Shown: positions 52,899-62,811, counted from the first letter of the stretch. The stretch: 64,000 bases of DNA from Ruminobacter amylophilus (GCF_900115655.1 NZ_FOXF01000003.1:1-64000); one strand, 5' to 3'. A program made the numbers and translations. Notes: a model not told the origin generated them from the sequence alone.

Positions 52899-54449
52899 TC
52901 AGAGCTCCTGTAAGTTGGTACCGTGTGAAAGGGCAATGGCGTTGAGAACGGCTGCCGCCTTCTTTCTTGTTTCGTCTGCTTCGGCCATAGGCTGAGAGTC
53001 GTAAACGACACCGCAGCCTGCCTGTACGAAGGCCTTGCCGTCCTTCACGAATGCAGAGCGGATAACAATACAGGTATCCATACTGCCGTCACCGCTTAAG
53101 AAACCGATGGCGCCGCCGTAGCTGCCGCGTCTGGTCTTTTCGGTCTGACGGATAAGTTCTGATGCCTTAATCTTTGGAGCTCCGGTGAGAGTTCCCATGT
53201 TCATGCATGCCTGATATGCATGAAGAGCGTCAAGTTCCTGTCTGAGTGTGCCGATTACACGGGATACGAGATGCATTACGTGACTGTAACGGTCAACATT
53301 CAGAAGATCCTTTACGTATCTGGTGCCTGGTTCACTGATTCTGGCGATATCGTTTCTTGCCAGATCCACCAGCATCAGATGTTCTGCGTTTTCCTTCTTG
53401 TCCTGACGTAATTCAAGTTCAAGACGGCTGTCCTTGTCGAGGTCAATGGTACCGTCCTTTTTACGGGCACGGCCGCGGGTACCTGCTATAGGGTACATTT
53501 CAACCTGACGGTTGGAGCTGGTGTATTTTACTGAGCTTTCAGGTGAGGCGCCGAAAATGATGAAGTCTTCGTCCTGCATGTAGAACATGTAAGGGGAAGG
53601 ATTGGTGTGCTTGAGCTTGTGGTAGGCGTTGATTGGAGACGGGCATGGAAGCATGAAGCTTCTTGACGGAACAACCTGGAATATATCGCCCCTGAAGATA
53701 TTCTTTTTAAGCTGTTCAACAATATGACAGAAATCCTCGTCGCTGATGTCGGTTTCAACTCTGCTGCCCTTGATGGAGATTTCTGCGGGACGTTCAGGTT
53801 CCTGATAGGCGTCAAGCTTCTTTTTGATTGAGTACACTCTTTCTTTTATGTTTTCAGCTTCGTCACTGCTGAAGATAACGCCGTGAATTACGGAGTTGTG
53901 CTTGAGATGGTTAATGGAAACCACGGTATCAAGGAGATAGAAGCAGTAGTCAGGACAGGTGTTTACGCCTTCGCTTACTTCAGGAAGCTTTTCCACGGAA
54001 GCGATGAGATCGTATCCGAAAATACCTGCCAGAAGGAAGTCGTTAGGATCACTGATTTCAGGAGAAAGTCTGAGAATCTGTCTGAGAGTGTCAATGACGG
54101 TGAGTGATTTAAGACGTGAGTCTTCATCAAGGCTTCTGTCAACTTCAGGGTAGGTAATAACCAGAGAGTCAGCCTTTTCCTCAAGTCTGACTTCAGCAGG
54201 CAGAGCCTTCTTTAAGAGTTCTGCAGCTGCACGGCCGTTGCCGTTTAAAATCTGTACTGTTACCTGCAGACCGCGGCAGCTGATTCTTAATGCAGAATTC
54301 ACGCCGAGAAGAGACTGGGTACCGGCCTTGGTATGAATTTCCATGGATTCCAGCAGAATGTTGTTTCTGGAGCCATTGGTCAATTCGTAGAAGAGTGCCA
54401 GCGGATCACTGATATGACCGCTTTCTTCTTTTATCAAATCAATCGTCAT
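52899..54449 (-). CDS. trpE: anthranilate synthase component I
   Basis: TrpE converts chorismate to anthranilate with ammonia from TrpG, the first committed step of tryptophan synthesis. It has 516 residues (E. coli 520). The chorismate-binding core includes GDIFQVVPSRSF, FGASPESSVKY, PIAGTRGRARK, HLMLVDLARNDIARI and GALTGAPKIKASE-type segments (here GTLTGAPKIKASELIR). An LLES motif (ILLESMEI at about 33-40) marks the N-terminal tryptophan feedback site. It is the first structural gene after the attenuator. Confidence 0.97.
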   Translation of the reverse strand: MTIDLIKEESGHISDPLALFYELTNGSRNNILLESMEIHTKAGTQSLLGVNSALRISCRGLQVTVQILNGNGRAAAELLKKALPAEVRLEEKADSLVITYPEVDRSLDEDSRLKSLTVIDTLRQILRLSPEISDPNDFLLAGIFGYDLIASVEKLPEVSEGVNTCPDYCFYLLDTVVSINHLKHNSVIHGVIFSSDEAENIKERVYSIKKKLDAYQEPERPAEISIKGSRVETDISDEDFCHIVEQLKKNIFRGDIFQVVPSRSFMLPCPSPINAYHKLKHTNPSPYMFYMQDEDFIIFGASPESSVKYTSSNRQVEMYPIAGTRGRARKKDGTIDLDKDSRLELELRQDKKENAEHLMLVDLARNDIARISEPGTRYVKDLLNVDRYSHVMHLVSRVIGTLRQELDALHAYQACMNMGTLTGAPKIKASELIRQTEKTRRGSYGGAIGFLSGDGSMDTCIVIRSAFVKDGKAFVQAGCGVVYDSQPMAEADETRKKAAAVLNAIALSHGTNLQEL

Positions 54450-54492
54450 AATCTAACGTTCCTTTTGTTACTGTATCTTTAAACTAAAACCT

Positions 54493-54524
54493 AAAAGAAA
54501 GGCCCGCAGTTCTGCGGGCCTTTC
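54493..54524 (-). terminator. trp attenuator (terminator) in the trp leader
   Basis: On the minus strand, GAAAGGCCCGCA-GAAC-TGCGGGCCTTTC forms a 12-bp stem followed by TTTTAGG, 44 bases before trpE. An upstream GCGGG (54563-54567) can pair with the CCCGC of the terminator's left arm, giving an alternative antiterminator. Confidence 0.85.
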
Positions 54525-54570
54525 AAGAATCTTGCTATGTTATTTAAGCATGTGCAATTCCACCCGCGTC

Positions 54571-54622
54571 TTATCGAGTGTGCCACCAAGAGAATGCATT
54601 AAATAACTTTGAGAAAAACATT
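54571..54622 (-). promoter_or_regulatory. trpL: trp leader region with tandem Trp codons (trpL candidate)
   Basis: The minus strand has AGGA, then ATG (54622-54620) with a MFFSKLF opening. Tandem TGG TGG codons (54588-54583) lie in the frame FSWWHTR followed by TAA at 54573, closely resembling the WWRTS end of E. coli TrpL. The ATG and the WW codons are in different frames by one base, so no intact WW-containing leader peptide with a standard start is visible. A one-base sequence error or a non-standard start could explain it. Confidence 0.5.
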
Positions 54623-54657
54623 TTTTAATCCTGAAAAAGATTTATCAACTGCGGTAA

Positions 54658-54686
54658 TTCTACAAACTTTAAAAAACGATATCAAG
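54658..54686 (-). promoter_or_regulatory. trp operon promoter
   Basis: On the minus strand, TTGATA (54686-54681), 17-base spacer, TAGAAT (54663-54658). The transcript would start near 54651, shortly before the leader ATG. No TrpR operator-like palindrome overlaps it. Confidence 0.72.
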
Positions 54687-54950
54687 AGAATTTTAAAATA
54701 ATTTGATACAGATCATTGTGTATTCATATCAGTCGACAGTGTTTTATCTTCAAGTGCCTGAAAATGGCTGTTTTATAGGCATTTTGCTTAAAAAACATGC
54801 ATTTGTCTGCCTGCTGTTCCGGGCCGTTAATCCGACGGATGCCGTTTTCTGAAAAACATGTACTTCGGTGAGTCCGCGGTACTTATATTTTTACGCCGTT
54901 ACAGTTATAATTTCATTAGAATACATATAGGCGAAAAGGCTGGGACGGCT
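54687..54950. other. Divergent spacer trp / MATE gene
   Basis: AT-rich spacer between the divergent trp promoter and the MATE transporter gene; no gene was seen. Confidence 0.4.
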
Positions 54951-56309
54951 ATGGCTAAAACTAACATGAACATGCTCAGCGGTTCATTATGGGACAAGAT
55001 ATTTATTTTTGCGATACCTCTGGCGATAACCGGAGTTATTCAGCAGATATTCAATGCGACTGACGTTGCCATTGTCGGACATTATGTGGGCAAGCATGCC
55101 ATGGCGGCCGTAGGCTGCAATACGCCCGTTGTAGCCCTGATGGTGAATCTCTTTATCGGCATAGCCCTGGGTATCAATGTCGTTAGTGCCGGATTCATAG
55201 GATTGAATGACAGGGAAAAAATCAGCAGAACCGTTCACACCGGCTATGCCGTGGTGCTAGTTCTGAGTATTTTTATTTCAGCCGTCGCCATTCTGTGTTC
55301 TTCGTACATCATGGGGCTTCTCAATGTGCCTTCTGAACTGATGGATCAGGCTTCACTGTACTTTAAAATCATCATGGCGGGGCTGCCTCTGACTGCCGTA
55401 TACAACTGCGGGGCTGCGGTTTTTGCAAGTCACGGTGACACCAGAACTCCTCTTTTGTGTCTTACCATTGCAGGCATCATTAACGTGGTGCTCAATATAT
55501 TTTTCATAACATGCCTCAACATGAAGGTGGAGGGGGTTGCCATTGCGACTGTAGCTGCCAGTGCGGTGAGTGCGCTGATGCTTATTTTTTTCCTGAGAAA
55601 GGACGAGACCTTCAGTTTCAGTCTGAGACAGTTTACACCTGACAGAGCCATCATGAACAGGATCCTTAAGATAGGACTGCCTGCATCTCTTCAGGGAATG
55701 GTGTTTTCGCTGTCCAACACCTGCATTCAGTCTGCGATAAACAGTCTGGGGGCAGATGTGATGGCCGCATCGGCAGCTGCCTTCAATATAGAAATTCTGG
55801 TGTATTTCCTGCTGAACTCTTTCGGACAGGCCGCGACAACCTTTATAGGACAGAATTACGCCGTCGGCAATATAAAAAGATGTTTTGAGATTACCAGGGT
55901 CTGTTTGTGGCAGAACATGATTCTTACCCTTCTTCTCTCGGGATTCCTTCTGTATTTCGCCCGTACGTTCCTGCTTCTTTTTACTGATGATCCTGATGTT
56001 ATTGAGATTGGCAGACTCCGTCTCATGTTTATTCTGCTTCCTGAAGGCATAAATGTTCTTCTTGAAGTGATGTCCGGAGCCATGAGAGGGTACGGCAGGT
56101 CTCTTACTCCGGCCATGATGGCTCTGGCGGGAATATGCGGTATCCGCATCATATGGGTTTATACCGTCTTTTCACGCAGTCCTGATTTTGCGGTACTGAT
56201 GACCTGTTATCCGGTAAGCTGGTTCTTTACCACTCTGGCTATTATCATAGCCTATATAAGATTCAAAAACAGGCATCTGATTCCGCTCACAGTGAAACAG
56301 CATGGATAG
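54951..56309 (+). CDS. MATE family efflux transporter
   Basis: A 452-residue, 12-helix inner-membrane antiporter of the MATE/NorM-DinF superfamily, expelling cationic compounds with Na+ or H+. Diagnostic stretches are WDKIFIFAIPLAITGVIQQIFNATDVAIVG in helix 1 and FGQAATTFIGQNYAVGNIKR in the second half, with two-fold repeat organisation. The substrate is unknown. ATG 54951 begins the standard N-terminus; an upstream ATG at 54858 would add 31 atypical residues. It is transcribed divergently from the trp operon. Confidence 0.88.
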   Translation: MAKTNMNMLSGSLWDKIFIFAIPLAITGVIQQIFNATDVAIVGHYVGKHAMAAVGCNTPVVALMVNLFIGIALGINVVSAGFIGLNDREKISRTVHTGYAVVLVLSIFISAVAILCSSYIMGLLNVPSELMDQASLYFKIIMAGLPLTAVYNCGAAVFASHGDTRTPLLCLTIAGIINVVLNIFFITCLNMKVEGVAIATVAASAVSALMLIFFLRKDETFSFSLRQFTPDRAIMNRILKIGLPASLQGMVFSLSNTCIQSAINSLGADVMAASAAAFNIEILVYFLLNSFGQAATTFIGQNYAVGNIKRCFEITRVCLWQNMILTLLLSGFLLYFARTFLLLFTDDPDVIEIGRLRLMFILLPEGINVLLEVMSGAMRGYGRSLTPAMMALAGICGIRIIWVYTVFSRSPDFAVLMTCYPVSWFFTTLAIIIAYIRFKNRHLIPLTVKQHG

Positions 56310-56332
56310 GAACAGCCAGACTTATTCGATGC

Positions 56333-56361
56333 AAAAAATCCTCGGACATCTGTCCGGGGAT
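56333..56361 (-). terminator. Terminator of the 56.4-kb minus-strand gene
   Basis: ATCCTCGGACA/TGTCCGGGGAT stem (one G-U pair) followed by TTTTTT on the minus strand. Confidence 0.8.
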
Positions 56362-56407
56362 AATTCAGAAATTCTGCAGTTATAAGAAGCTGCAGGTTAG
56401 TATGAGA

Positions 56408-57070
56408 TTATGCAGCAGACTGATCTTCAGGAGAAATTTCATCGTCGTTTTCAGCTTCGCTGTCTTTAGTCTCCATGGCGATTTCTTCATTCCGGAGATC
56501 GGCGGTTCCGCCAAAGCCCAGTGCATTAAACTGCTTTGTAATCAGAGCCTTGCTAACGATGCTTATGTTGCTGATGAGCTTTCCGAGTTTGTTGTCCAGA
56601 AGTTTTGAGATCTGTAATCTGGCAACGTCATCCAGATGTCCTGTCAGCCAGTAATAGTCAATTTTCTTGAGCAGTATGTCGTAGCGCACAATTAAATTGA
56701 TGAACCTGGATACTGCAGGACAGTTTACCATCAGTTTGAACTCTTTTTCTGAAGATGATTTTACGCAAAGATAACTGTCAGACGGCAGCTGTTTTTCCTT
56801 ATATTTGTCGGCGTACTCATTTTCAATCTCAGAATAGTAATTTTCAACTTCCATCCAGGTATCATTGATGAATTTCTGCATTGACTGCTTTATGGAATCT
56901 TCTATTTTTAAGGTCGGAAGCGGCATCTGAGTGGCAACGAAATAAAGAACCTTTCTTATATGTGAGAAACTTCTTGTCATTATTATCTGCGGTTTTTCAA
57001 GACTTAATGTGATATTACGTTCAATTTGAGAGGTAGCGTATGCTTTTGTTTTTTCTTTTTGATATGTCAT
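56408..57070 (-). CDS. unknown protein, possibly AcaB/DUF1845-like
   Basis: A 220-residue soluble helical protein ending in an acidic low-complexity tail (ETKDSEAENDDEISPEDQSAA). The central segment SRFINLIVRYDILLKKIDYYWLTGHL with a following Leu/Lys helix recalls the DUF1845/AcaB proteins found on integrating conjugative elements, but this is weak recall without a search. No other conjugation gene is nearby. The start lies after an AT-rich, T-rich leader; a strong terminator closes the gene. It is a stand-alone gene. Confidence 0.5.
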   Translation of the reverse strand: MTYQKEKTKAYATSQIERNITLSLEKPQIIMTRSFSHIRKVLYFVATQMPLPTLKIEDSIKQSMQKFINDTWMEVENYYSEIENEYADKYKEKQLPSDSYLCVKSSSEKEFKLMVNCPAVSRFINLIVRYDILLKKIDYYWLTGHLDDVARLQISKLLDNKLGKLISNISIVSKALITKQFNALGFGGTADLRNEEIAMETKDSEAENDDEISPEDQSAA

Positions 57071-57576
57071 TTTTTATTTTCTCTTTTTTAAATAATCTTT
57101 GTGAAGTTATTTCCGTATAAATACCGTTTTTCCGGAGTTTTCGGAAAATTCTTCAGTTTTTGTAGTGCCATTGACTGTTTAATACTGTTATATATGATAT
57201 AACAAAACCGATATTATGTTAATAAAATACCAACATATGTTACTTATATGCTGATTATATTCTTGTTAATGTTATGTTGCAACGTGAAAATGTTGCATGT
57301 GTAAATAAAAATGATAATGCGTGCGGATTGTTTTCACGTAAGATCACCGAAAAATTCCGTAACGGCCTTAAGCCTTTGGTCATGAGAACATGAGAAAAAC
57401 GAGGATTAATCACTGTAAAGTAAAACTGCATAGGTGATAAAATGATGCTGCAGTGATGGATTAAGTCCATTTCATCATTACGGATAAATAACGATTGTTG
57501 TCATGATTTTTTGGAACTGTCGTCTCTTTTAAAAGTGAGAGGCGGAAAAACAGAAGTCATGTAAGTTGAGGAATAT
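57071..57576. other. AT-rich intergenic region
   Basis: Five hundred bases between divergent genes. Minor hairpins are GCAAC/GTTGC near 57279-57297 and CGTCTCT/AGAGGCG near 57520-57545, just before the sugar kinase gene. No gene was found. Confidence 0.4.
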
Positions 57577-58467
57577 ATGAGCAAAGTTCTGGTATCCGGT
57601 CTGCTGAATTACGAAACCACCGCACGTATCCGCGGATTTCCGGTTGAGTACTATCCGATAGATTATGATTTCTTCGGTGTAAACAGTTCTCTTTCCGGAG
57701 TGGCTTTCAACATAGCCAAAGCCATGACGGTTCTGGGAAATGACGTCAGCCTGGCGTCACTTGTCGGAAATGATTTGGTTGCCGACATGTTTTACGCCGA
57801 GCTGAAACGGCTGGGTATTGAAACAGGTCACGTGGTACGGAAACTCAAAGATACGCCGGCTTCCGTCGTACTTTATGATGAATCCGGCAGAAGACAGATA
57901 TACTGCGACCTCAAGGATATTCAGGAAACCGCTTATGACTTTTCCGGTAATATGCTGGATGATGCTGATGCGGTTGTCGCCTGCAACATCAATTTCAGCC
58001 GTCCGCTGCTGGATATGGCCAAAAAAAGGAATAAACTCATAGCTACCGATGTTCACGTCCTGTCAAATCCGGACGATGACTATAACAGGGATTTCATGCG
58101 TTATGCGGATATACTGTTTCTGAGTGATGAAGGAATATCCTGGGATAAGAAGGATTTTCTCAGAGCTTTAGGTGATCGCTACCATAATCAGGTCATTGTT
58201 CTGGGAATGGGGGCGAAAGGTGCCATGCTGTATATGCCGCACCAGAACGTTATCGTTGAACAGCCAGCCTGTCACGTGGATAACGTAAAAAATACCGTCG
58301 GAGCCGGAGACGCGCTCTTTTCAGCTTATCTTCACTATCATCTCAGCGGCCTTACTCCCGTTGAGGCGTTAAGAAGAGCTCAGATGTTCGCCTCTCTGAA
58401 AATCAGAAGCCACGGAGCCGCCGACGGTTTCGTGACACCTGATGAAATCGAAAAAAACATTCATTAA
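57577..58467 (+). CDS. PfkB family carbohydrate kinase
   Basis: A 296-residue ribokinase-fold enzyme phosphorylating a sugar or nucleoside hydroxyl with ATP. The NTVGAGDALFSAYLHYHL motif at about residues 244-261 holds the catalytic Asp and anion hole. An N-terminal substrate lid region (SSLSGVAFNIAKAMTVLGNDVSLASLVGND) matches the PfkB signature 1. The exact substrate cannot be told. It is followed after 62 bases by a BASS transporter gene on the same strand, possibly an operon for uptake and phosphorylation. Confidence 0.87.
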   Translation: MSKVLVSGLLNYETTARIRGFPVEYYPIDYDFFGVNSSLSGVAFNIAKAMTVLGNDVSLASLVGNDLVADMFYAELKRLGIETGHVVRKLKDTPASVVLYDESGRRQIYCDLKDIQETAYDFSGNMLDDADAVVACNINFSRPLLDMAKKRNKLIATDVHVLSNPDDDYNRDFMRYADILFLSDEGISWDKKDFLRALGDRYHNQVIVLGMGAKGAMLYMPHQNVIVEQPACHVDNVKNTVGAGDALFSAYLHYHLSGLTPVEALRRAQMFASLKIRSHGAADGFVTPDEIEKNIH

Positions 58468-58529
58468 CATTGTCTGTGTCAGCGTAAATGCAAGAGCAAA
58501 AACACGTTAGGTTTATATTGGAGAAAACA

Positions 58530-59528
58530 GTGAAATACGTTAGCAGGTATCTGTCTCTGATTGTGGTTCTGGTAACCATATTTGCATATTTTGTCGATAA
58601 CAGTTTTACTTCCTGGGTCGGCAATCCCGAATTCTTCAACGGCTGGATAAATATTACGAATCTGCTGATTGTGGTTATGTGCGGTATGGGAATGACCATG
58701 AAATTCAGCGATTTCCGGGTACTGGTCTATCATCCGAAGAACGTGATTTTCGGTGAAATGGCTCAGTTTCTCATCATGCCTCTTGCCGGTTTCCTTCTGT
58801 GCATGCTTTTCAGACTGCCTCCTGAACTTGCGGTAGGTGTTATTCTTGTCGGGTGCTGTCCCGGCGGTACTGCCTCAAACGTAATGACCTTTATGGCAAA
58901 AGGCAATGTTGCTCTTTCAGTGGGAATGACTGCCGTATCGACTCTTCTTGCTCCGTTTGTCACTCCTCTTCTGACAGCTCTTTATATAGCTCTGTACACC
59001 AGCTCGGCCGAACATGCGGTAATTAATGTTGATGCCGTCAAAATGTTTCTTGATATCGTGAAGATAGTGATTATTCCTGTCTTTGCCGGCTGTCTTTTCA
59101 ATTACTTTTTCAGCGGTTTTACCAGAAGGATAGTGAATTATCTGCCTCTCGTTTCCTGCCTGGCCATCTGCATGATTGTCGGAGTGGTAATTGATGCCAA
59201 CAGTGCAAAGCTGTTTGAAAACGGACTGACCATTGTAGCGGTGGTGGTACTGCATAATATCATCGGGTATGCCATGGGTTTTCTCATCTGCAGAATGTTT
59301 CGTATCGGCAGGGCGGAACGCAATGCCATTGCCATTGAGGTCGGAATGCAGAATTCCGGTATGGCGACCACTCTTGCAGGTACCTGTTTTTCAGGTCTTG
59401 CACTTGCAACCGTTCCAGGTGCCATATTCAGTGCATGGCACAATATATCAGGGGCTGTGGTTGCAGGCATAATGGCCCGTTTTTCGGAAAAAGACGAAAA
59501 GCCAGGCAGGATTCAGTATAACGGTTAA
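58530..59528 (+). CDS. bile acid:sodium symporter (BASS) family transporter
   Basis: A 332-residue membrane protein with about ten helices of the BASS/SBF family, related to E. coli PanS/YocS. Family motifs include VGCCPGGTASNVMTFMAKGN at about 110-129 and EVGMQNSGMATTLA at about 270-283. Family members import organic anions such as bile acids, ketopantoate or pyruvate with Na+; the substrate here is unknown. GTG 58530 is chosen because GGAG lies six bases upstream; an in-frame ATG at 58488 lacks a good site. Confidence 0.87.
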   Translation: MKYVSRYLSLIVVLVTIFAYFVDNSFTSWVGNPEFFNGWINITNLLIVVMCGMGMTMKFSDFRVLVYHPKNVIFGEMAQFLIMPLAGFLLCMLFRLPPELAVGVILVGCCPGGTASNVMTFMAKGNVALSVGMTAVSTLLAPFVTPLLTALYIALYTSSAEHAVINVDAVKMFLDIVKIVIIPVFAGCLFNYFFSGFTRRIVNYLPLVSCLAICMIVGVVIDANSAKLFENGLTIVAVVVLHNIIGYAMGFLICRMFRIGRAERNAIAIEVGMQNSGMATTLAGTCFSGLALATVPGAIFSAWHNISGAVVAGIMARFSEKDEKPGRIQYNG

Positions 59529-59598
59529 CCTGTCTTTTTCTGAACATCAGTTCTGTGGAAAGGTCCCGGATTTCATGCTGTCAGAATGATGAACAGAT

Positions 59599-59632
59599 AA
59601 AAACAAAGAATCCCCGCTTTTGCGGGGATTCT
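59599..59632 (-). terminator. Terminator of fabA
   Basis: AGAATCCCCGC/GCGGGGATTCT, an 11-bp stem. On the minus strand it continues TTGTTTTTATC; it may also stop the converging transporter transcript. Confidence 0.8.
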
Positions 59633-59660
59633 GATTATAGCTCGACAGAACCTGATTAGA

Positions 59661-60197
59661 TTAGTTGGTGAAAAGACCAACCTTAAGATCTGTAGCATGA
59701 TAGATTGGGGTTCCGTCAACGGAAACCACGCCGTCACCGATGCCCATAATCAGCTTGCGCATGATTACGCGCTTGAGATTGATGGTATAGGTAACCTTCT
59801 TTGCAGTAGGGAGAACCTGACCGGTGAACTTAACTTCGCCTACACCGAGAGCTCTTCCCTTGCCAGGACCGCCTTTCCATCCGAGGAAAAAGCCTACAAG
59901 CTGCCACATGGCGTCAAGGCCGAGACATCCGGGCATTACAGGATCTCCCGGGAAGTGGCACTGGAAGAACCAGAGATCAGGATTGATGTCCAGTTCAGCA
60001 ACAATTACACCTTTGTCAAATTCACCGCCTGTGTCACTGATCTTGATGATACGATCAATCATCAGCATGTTTGGCGCAGGTAACTGGCTGTTACCCGGTC
60101 CGAATAACTCACCACGGCTGCATGCGAGAAGGTCTTCCTTTGAGAAAGAATTTACGCCTCTGTCACACAGAGACAGCTTATTTGAAGTGTCTTCCAA
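59661..60197 (-). CDS. fabA: 3-hydroxydecanoyl-ACP dehydratase/isomerase
   Basis: FabA dehydrates 3-hydroxyacyl-ACP and isomerises the C10 trans-2 to cis-3 enoyl intermediate, starting unsaturated fatty acid synthesis without oxygen. It has 178 residues (E. coli 172). Catalytic His81 lies in [11 protein letters not shown] and Asp95 in LGLDAMWQL, with the same 14-residue spacing as E. coli His70/Asp84. It lies downstream of lonH, as in E. coli, but a hairpin lies between, so it probably has its own promoter. Confidence 0.96.
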   Translation of the reverse strand: MEDTSNKLSLCDRGVNSFSKEDLLACSRGELFGPGNSQLPAPNMLMIDRIIKISDTGGEFDKGVIVAELDINPDLWFFQCHFPGDPVMPGCLGLDAMWQLVGFFLGWKGGPGKGRALGVGEVKFTGQVLPTAKKVTYTINLKRVIMRKLIMGIGDGVVSVDGTPIYHATDLKVGLFTN

Positions 60198-60369
60198 AAT
60201 CTAATTCCTTATTAATTTTTATCCCTGTATATGCGGGAATCGTATTGCACTGAGGGGTATTTTATCCTATTTGAATACATATTTACAGTGTAAGCATGTA
60301 AATTTAAAAAAATAATGTAATCTACTGTATGTTTCCTGAAAATTTTTACTGCCGGCACCGGTCCTTTCA

Positions 60370-60398
60370 ATAGGAAAGGGGAACCTTTACGGTTCCCC
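60370..60398 (-). terminator. Hairpin after lonH
   Basis: GGGGAACC-GTAAA-GGTTCCCC followed by TTTCC on the minus strand; a moderate terminator between lonH and fabA. Confidence 0.6.
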
Positions 60399-60405
60399 GT
60401 GATGA

Positions 60406-62439
60406 CTATTTGCCGAAGATTCTTGCAAAGAATCCCTGTTTTCTTACTCTGGTTTCCTGCTCTCCGAGGCTGTCCAGATACTCTCTTATGATGTTGTAGA
60501 GGGTAGTTTCCTGATTTCCAGTCTCTGCTTCGCCGGAAGATGAGTTCTGCTGGTCATTGTCGGCTTTTCTGCGTCCTTCGATGAGACCTGCCTTTATGCC
60601 CGTAAGAAGTTCAACGGCCTCATCAACCGTTTTTACGGGATAGATATGGAAACTGCCGTTTTTTACGGCATTCACAATCTCGTCGTTCAGAACAAGAGAC
60701 TGTCGGTTGCTTTCAGGGATAATTACGCCCTGGGTCCCCGTTATGCCCTGAATCTTGCAGATGCGGTAGAATCCTTCAATCTTTTCGTTCAGACCTCCAA
60801 CAGGCTGTACGTTGCCCAGCTGGTCAAGAGAACCTGTAAGTGACAGATTCTGTTTAATAGGTTTGCGGGACATGGCGGAAAGAATCGCGCACAGACCGGT
60901 AAGCGACGCACTGTCGCCGTCAATTTCGTTGTAGGACTGTTCAAACACCAGATTTGCACTGACCGGAATGGATTCGTCGCGGCCGAAGGTGTTGGTGAGA
61001 TATCCGTTGATAATCATCATGGCCTTGGTATGAATCTGTCCTGCCAGATCCGCCTTGTGTTCGATGTCGGAAATGTCACCTTCGCCTCCGGAATGAATGG
61101 TGGCTGTAATACGCGTAGGTTCACCGTATTCAAAATCCTCGGCATAGGTGCTGATGACTGAAAGACCGTTAATCTGGCCGATAACCTCTCCCTGAGTCTG
61201 CAGCAGCATCTGTTTGTCTCTGACAAAGTCGGAAGAACTTTCTTCAGACTGATTGCTGCGGAAAATTCTGTGTTCCAGTGTTTCTTCGATTATTTCCCGG
61301 GTTATCTCGGCTGATTCCTTTCTCGCGGCCAGCCCCGACGCTTCACAGATGATGTTGATCAGAGTGTTTTCATCAAGTACGAAATCCTTCTGGCTTTCCG
61401 CCTGGCGGCAGCTGAATTTCAGAAGACGCAGGGCGGCTTCGTCATTTACCGGCAGGTAGCCGTTGTATGAGACCAGTGAACGGATGTATGAAAGATAGTC
61501 CTTCCCGTGTTCCCTGATGGAAAAATACGATGATATGTCGGTTCTCAGGTAGAACGAACGGTCGCATAACGGATCAAGGTTGTGCAGCTCTGCAATTTCA
61601 AAATAGGAACCGGCGATAATAACCTTTACGTTTATAGGTGTCGGTTCAGGGTTGAAGAACGGAACTATGTTGGTGGTTATTTCCACCGGATTTTCCCAGT
61701 CCAGCAGACCAGAGTCCAGAGAACTCTTCAGTTTGAACCACAGCATAGGATTGTGAATGAGTTCTTCTGCCGGAATAATCAGAAAACCGCCGTCAGCCTT
61801 TCTGAGCAGACCGGCTTCAAGCAGGTGGTGGTGAGAATAGGTGGTGCCGTTTTCGGTAAGATAGTTTACGCCGCCGAACAGCTTTTTCCAGGTAAGATCT
61901 CGGGCGTAGATGACGGGAGCCTTTCCTTCCTCGTGACACACCATGAGATTCATCAGTACAGGGTAGGTGAATTCGCCGCCCTTGGCCATGAATATTGAAA
62001 GATCCGACAGATAGGTTTCCAGCTTGGTGTTGCCCGGCTGTTTTTTCATAATCTGCAGAAAATCATCTTCAGCGTTGATCTTGTGGTTGATCTTGTTGAG
62101 AAGTTCGATAATCTGCTTGTTGAACTCATCTGCAGTTCCTGTCTTGATATGAAGCCAGGTAGGTGCCAGTTCATTGTTGAGATTCTCGGCATAGATGATG
62201 TCGTGCAGTTCTCTCGGCGGATGTTCACATCCTAAAAGCAGATCCTTTATGCATTTTTCCGGATTGCAGCCTGCCGTATTTAGCAGCATGATTGGATTCG
62301 GTTTGGAAGTGTATACCAGTTCCTGAATGGCGTTCTGAGCTCTTTTCTGGAATGATGCGAAGGTGACGCCGTCTTTATGTTCGGCATTGAGCAGTTCCTG
62401 AAAATCCGGTAATAATTCTTGGTGTTTTAATTCTTCCAT
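60406..62439 (-). CDS. lonH: Lon-like protease LonH (YcbZ)
   Basis: A 677-residue member of the Lon protease family lacking the usual full AAA+ core (E. coli YcbZ is 586). The N-terminal part is a degenerate ATPase-like region (LNTAGCNPEKC...). The C-terminal Lon peptidase domain has the Ser510 (EIDGDSASLTG)/Lys553 (GGLNEKIEGF) dyad. A Lys/Arg/Gln-rich linker and a C-terminal helix end RVRKQGFFARIFGK. Substrates are unknown. The gene order lonH-fabA is conserved with E. coli. Confidence 0.9.
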   Translation of the reverse strand: MEELKHQELLPDFQELLNAEHKDGVTFASFQKRAQNAIQELVYTSKPNPIMLLNTAGCNPEKCIKDLLLGCEHPPRELHDIIYAENLNNELAPTWLHIKTGTADEFNKQIIELLNKINHKINAEDDFLQIMKKQPGNTKLETYLSDLSIFMAKGGEFTYPVLMNLMVCHEEGKAPVIYARDLTWKKLFGGVNYLTENGTTYSHHHLLEAGLLRKADGGFLIIPAEELIHNPMLWFKLKSSLDSGLLDWENPVEITTNIVPFFNPEPTPINVKVIIAGSYFEIAELHNLDPLCDRSFYLRTDISSYFSIREHGKDYLSYIRSLVSYNGYLPVNDEAALRLLKFSCRQAESQKDFVLDENTLINIICEASGLAARKESAEITREIIEETLEHRIFRSNQSEESSSDFVRDKQMLLQTQGEVIGQINGLSVISTYAEDFEYGEPTRITATIHSGGEGDISDIEHKADLAGQIHTKAMMIINGYLTNTFGRDESIPVSANLVFEQSYNEIDGDSASLTGLCAILSAMSRKPIKQNLSLTGSLDQLGNVQPVGGLNEKIEGFYRICKIQGITGTQGVIIPESNRQSLVLNDEIVNAVKNGSFHIYPVKTVDEAVELLTGIKAGLIEGRRKADNDQQNSSSGEAETGNQETTLYNIIREYLDSLGEQETRVRKQGFFARIFGK

Positions 62440-62811
62440 ATTCTTTCGGCTCTTTTTTATCTGGCGGTCATGCCGCCATTAGGCTTCTGTTTAATTTTCT
62501 TCTACTTCATTAAGGATATCATACAGTTTTACTCTGACTGTGTCAGATAAAAATTTAAGATATTGAGTGTCAGGTATCTATAAATCCGCAAAATACCGAT
62601 CAAATCGACATTGTTGCTGTTTTTTGTATGACAGGGGCGTCATAAATAAGGAAAAGATCCTTTTGAGCTCCTCAAATAATGTTTAAATGATAAGTATAGA
62701 ATCCTCTGTTTTTCGTGCCTGCGTACCTCAGAATCGTCCGGCACCCGGTCTTCCGTGAGCATGACATGGTAACGGCCGGATCCGAAGCATACTAAACGAC
62801 AGGATGACATT
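62440..62811. other. Divergent spacer lonH / ybjD-like gene
   Basis: A spacer of about 370 bases between divergent genes, AT-rich near lonH. No gene was identified. Confidence 0.4.

Noticed and set aside
54640-54700. TrpR operator
   Set aside because: No palindrome resembling the ACTAGT-type TrpR site overlaps the trp promoter; control appears to rest on attenuation.
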